Origin: Triplophysa rosa
Taxonomy: Eukaryota > Chordata > Actinopteri > Cypriniformes > Nemacheilidae
Direction: 5' to 3'
DNA: 64,000 nucleotides
Assembly (NCBI RefSeq): GCF_024868665.1
Contig: NC_079891.1
Coordinates: 25,272,103 to 25,336,102 of the forward strand
Both the position numbers and the translations under genes were made by a program. Below the pieces are notes generated by a model. The model saw only the letters and a program-made list of their open reading frames with translations. It did not search any database and was not told the origin of the DNA. Below are positions 61,573 through 64,000 of the stretch, piece by piece; the first letter of the stretch is position 1, and every line of letters starts with the position of its first letter.

Positions 61573-61745
61573 TTACTTACTCTGTATGTGCATTCTTTGT
61601 GTTGAATTTTGTATTTTTGTCAGGTTATGTGTGCGTGTCAAAACTGACTTGTTTTGGTGCTTGGAGCCCTGCAGGTGTGCGTGATACTGTGCCACTGAAT
61701 TTAGCGTGACGCTGCAGATGTCACACGTGTAGCAGCGTTTCAGAC
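61573..61745 (-). CDS. zmat4: zmat4 last coding exon (zinc finger 4)
   Basis: Reading leftward from 61745, the exon encodes [20 protein letters not shown] followed by [12 protein letters not shown], and ends at a TAA (61573-61575). CxxC-x12-H-x5-H is a matrin/U1-type C2H2 zinc finger, and the residues closely match the fourth and last finger of ZMAT4, including GSKHQ. ZMAT4 is a nuclear protein with four such fingers, presumed to bind double-stranded RNA or DNA. The acceptor TTTTCTCTTTAG ends at 61746, and the exon starts with GT completing a split Gly codon, as expected from the mammalian protein. After the finger the fish frame adds about 24 residues, longer than the human end. The GTAAGT at 61580-61575 overlaps the stop and could be a donor instead. 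Upstream exons lie beyond 64000. Which paralogue this is cannot be told. Confidence 0.85.
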
Positions 61746-61862
61746 CTAAAGAGAAAAGACACACATTTGTCAAAATACAAACACACATAGCCAGACACAG
61801 ACAACTCAGAGCGATCACTCATCTGTAAAAGCGCTGTTATCCAATATATGCAATATAGCTAA

Positions 61863-62386
61863 ACAGCCGCGGAAAAAATTAAGAGACCATTTCAGAGACC
61901 ATTTTTCTGATTTTAAAATGTACTATTTATATGTATGTGTTTAGGTCAAATTTTTATTCTGTGAACTACTAACAACATTTCTCCCAAATTTCAAACAAAA
62001 ATATCGTTTCTTTTTGCATTTATTTGTAGAAAATGAACACTGGAAAAACAGGTCAAAATAACAGAAAAGATACTCTGTATTTTTCAGACCTCAAATACTG
62101 CAATGAAAACAAGTTCATATTCACCTTTAAACAATACAACAGTAATAGTTGTACATATATTTAGGAAAAGTTCAGAAATTATTTTTTATACGGTGACCTC
62201 GATTTTTATCACAGTCTTCATGTGTCTTGTCATGCTGTCAGTCTTTCACATTGCTGTTGGATGACTTTATGTCATTCCTGAGGTTTGATTTAGTTGAAAT
62301 TCAACAAAGACTGGTCATTAATGACCACAATACATCTAGAAATGCTTTTGAAATGAAAATTTGGAACGGTCTCAAATTTTTGAAGA
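61863..62386. mobile_element. Possible mariner-type MITE
   Basis: The left end CAGCCGCGGAAAAAATTAAG and GAGACCATTTC is partly matched inverted by GGAACGGTCTCAAATTTTTG near 62363-62382. The ends look like a known fish repeat with an AATTAAGAGACC terminus. The borders are approximate and no transposase was found. Confidence 0.5.
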
Positions 62387-63702
62387 ACAGGACAGATTGA
62401 TAAATTAATATTACAAGCATATTCTTCAGTCTAGTCTCTCTCTCTCTACAGTCTCTCCACCATGCTGAGCTAAAAACAGACTGGTCAATAAACCCTTATC
62501 ATGTCATTCCTGAGAACAGAAGGACTAACTGGGGAATGAGATAACGCTGGCCCCTCTCTTTCCCTCGCTCGGCCGCGTCTCACTACGGGTCAATGCTCGG
62601 CTGTGTTTCGCAGTTCTGCCTGATCAACTCTCTTGATTACCGTACCCGGAGGGAATGTGTGTGCGGAGAGAATCTATTAGAGACATACATTATATATACC
62701 AAAGTGTCTTTTATTTATTTAAGTTTATCAGGACCATGAAACAACAATCCATGAAACCAGTTCAATGTTTAAAAGGAGGGGGCTTTGGTGGAGAAATAAG
62801 TGAATCTTGGGTGAAACAAAACAACACCTCATATTACTAGTCGTGGTCTGTTGACTTCGGAAGCCATAAAGCTCGTGACTAACGACATGATGCCGCAACA
62901 CCCTGGCTATCAGCGCTGTTTATGCCGGGACCCCCTGTTATGGATTAAGTGTCCCGTGTAATTGCTGTCATGTTGCACTAATAATATTGCACGCTGAAAA
63001 ATGGCCCTGGCGATCTCCTCTCCAAATTAAGTTAAACCCATAAACATCGTTTGGAGGAGAAGGGCATGGAGAAATTAACGCTTTACTTTTGATTCATCAT
63101 CATGTCTAATTTTATCCATTCTCATACATCTACAGCGTGCTGCCTGTGACGATACGGTCTGGCGCTGCATTACAGCAGTCTGTCAAAAAAACGGACACTG
63201 ACAGGCAGGGAACAAAGTCTGTCCCTGTTACGCACAAATGTCTGATTATTTCTGCCAGGGCAGCCAGCAGGAGTTTTGAAAGTTGCTAATCGTATCAGCA
63301 ACAGAGAAACTGAAAACCACTGCAAAAACGTTTCATGTGTCAATATACAGGGTCATAAACAAAATAGTTTTTCGGCTTTGGAAGTTTGAAGTTACTGTTC
63401 ATCTAACAATGACACTTGTCCTTGTTTACTCACCATTATGTTGATTTAAATCTGTTGGAATTTGTTCTGAAGGTTGTCTCAAACTGTGTTCACCCTGTTG
63501 TCCTCCACATTAGAAGCCCCATAAAGGACAAGAACAAGACTAGAAGCCTCTTAAAGGACAAAAAGCACCACAGATGGACTATAAACTATAGTCCCTAGGA
63601 CGTGCTTTAAAGTCTTCTGAAGCCATACGATTGCTTCACTGTAAATCTTATCCTACATTAATATTGTCCTTGTATAGAAAGAGCATGAAATTCATCTATA
63701 AT

Positions 63703-64000
63703 AGCCAGCTTGCGAGAAGGCGCACGGAGAGGCAGGTCCTTGGTGGAGAGCCATACCCGCTGACCACATACATAGACTGGAGGAGAGGACCGGTGATGGT
63801 CGGCCGCTACCTTGGTCTGGCTCATGGTTCGGGCCAGAACCCCCCTGGCCTTCCTCCACGTGCGACGGCAGCGCTGGACGAAGGCCAGGGCAGACGGGAC
63901 TGCAGCGTCGGGTTCCTGTGATGGAAACAGAGGGGGGTTATAACCCAAGGAACATTAGAATGGGGACATACCTGATGCAGAGGACTGGAGGGAGTTGTGG
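63703..64000 (-). pseudogene. Gypsy integrase C-terminal fragment
   Basis: On the - strand from the right edge: HNSLQSSASGMSPF, a stop (TAA at 63955-63957), then [53 protein letters not shown] and SRKLA. This is the C-terminal part of a Gypsy-type integrase with its GPY/F-like region just beginning. The stop replaces the Glu usually found between F and C. Sequence identity to the family ends at 63703, where an unrelated AT-rich sequence begins. Upstream pol lies beyond the window. Confidence 0.85.

Larger units (their letters stand above)
61746..64000. other. zmat4: zmat4 intron (partial)
   Basis: The interval lies upstream of the final exon of the - strand gene and contains no other recognisable zmat4 exon. 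It holds a mariner-like repeat (about 61863-62386), a repeat-free stretch at about 62820-63320 that could be conserved, and a Gypsy fragment at the edge. Confidence 0.55.

Overview
The window looks like gene-poor teleost DNA, most likely from a cyprinid. This rests on the repeat families (several TTAA-flanked and hAT-like MITEs, L2-type LINEs, a DIRS element, Gypsy LTRs), the AT-rich composition and the two host genes found. No bacterial or phage organisation is present, and almost all short ORFs are chance or repeat-derived.

Two host genes can be supported. A single-exon tcim gene (transcriptional and immune response regulator, TC1/C8orf4 family) lies at about 9.9-10.9 kb on the + strand, with a palindromic CRE, a TATA box and a polyadenylation signal. 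The final coding exon of zmat4 (matrin-type zinc finger) lies at 61.6-61.7 kb on the - strand. Its acceptor is visible and the rest of the gene lies beyond the right edge. The genes are convergent and about 51 kb apart. As far as I recall, this is the same order and orientation as human TCIM and ZMAT4, so the middle of the window is the tcim-zmat4 intergenic region.

The intergenic DNA is a mosaic of transposable elements. From left to right: an L2-type LINE tail (6.1-6.4 kb); a two-copy MITE family (8.2 and 17.6 kb); a 5'-truncated L2/CR1-group LINE with an intact 821-codon reverse transcriptase ORF (12.8-16.3 kb); foldback MITEs (20.5, 23.2, 26.6, 28.1, 34.8 and 44.3 kb); TTAA-flanked MITE families (26.2, 29.6, 33.2, 36.1, 43.1 and 57.0 kb); hAT elements with perfect 8-bp target duplications (31.1 and 54.1 kb); a nested cluster holding a solo LTR with a perfect 5-bp duplication (45.55-46.55 kb); a second solo LTR (47.1-47.6 kb); a TTAA-flanked element with a decayed THAP-domain exon (49.1-50.4 kb); a deleted Gypsy-like LTR element with a gag remnant turned into a minisatellite (51.2-53.1 kb); a tRNA-derived SINE (53.6 kb); a SINE/LINE-like element (55.8-56.2 kb); a DIRS-type tyrosine-recombinase element with inverted terminal repeats and an internal complementary region (58.1-60.4 kb); and a Gypsy integrase fragment running off the right edge.

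The repeats do not form a working system together. They record successive insertions into one intergenic region. The best structural finds are the DIRS derivative, the gag minisatellite, the THAP-exon element, the nested insertions, and several repeat-free stretches that may be conserved regulatory DNA. Family names rest on recognised motifs, and no database was searched.
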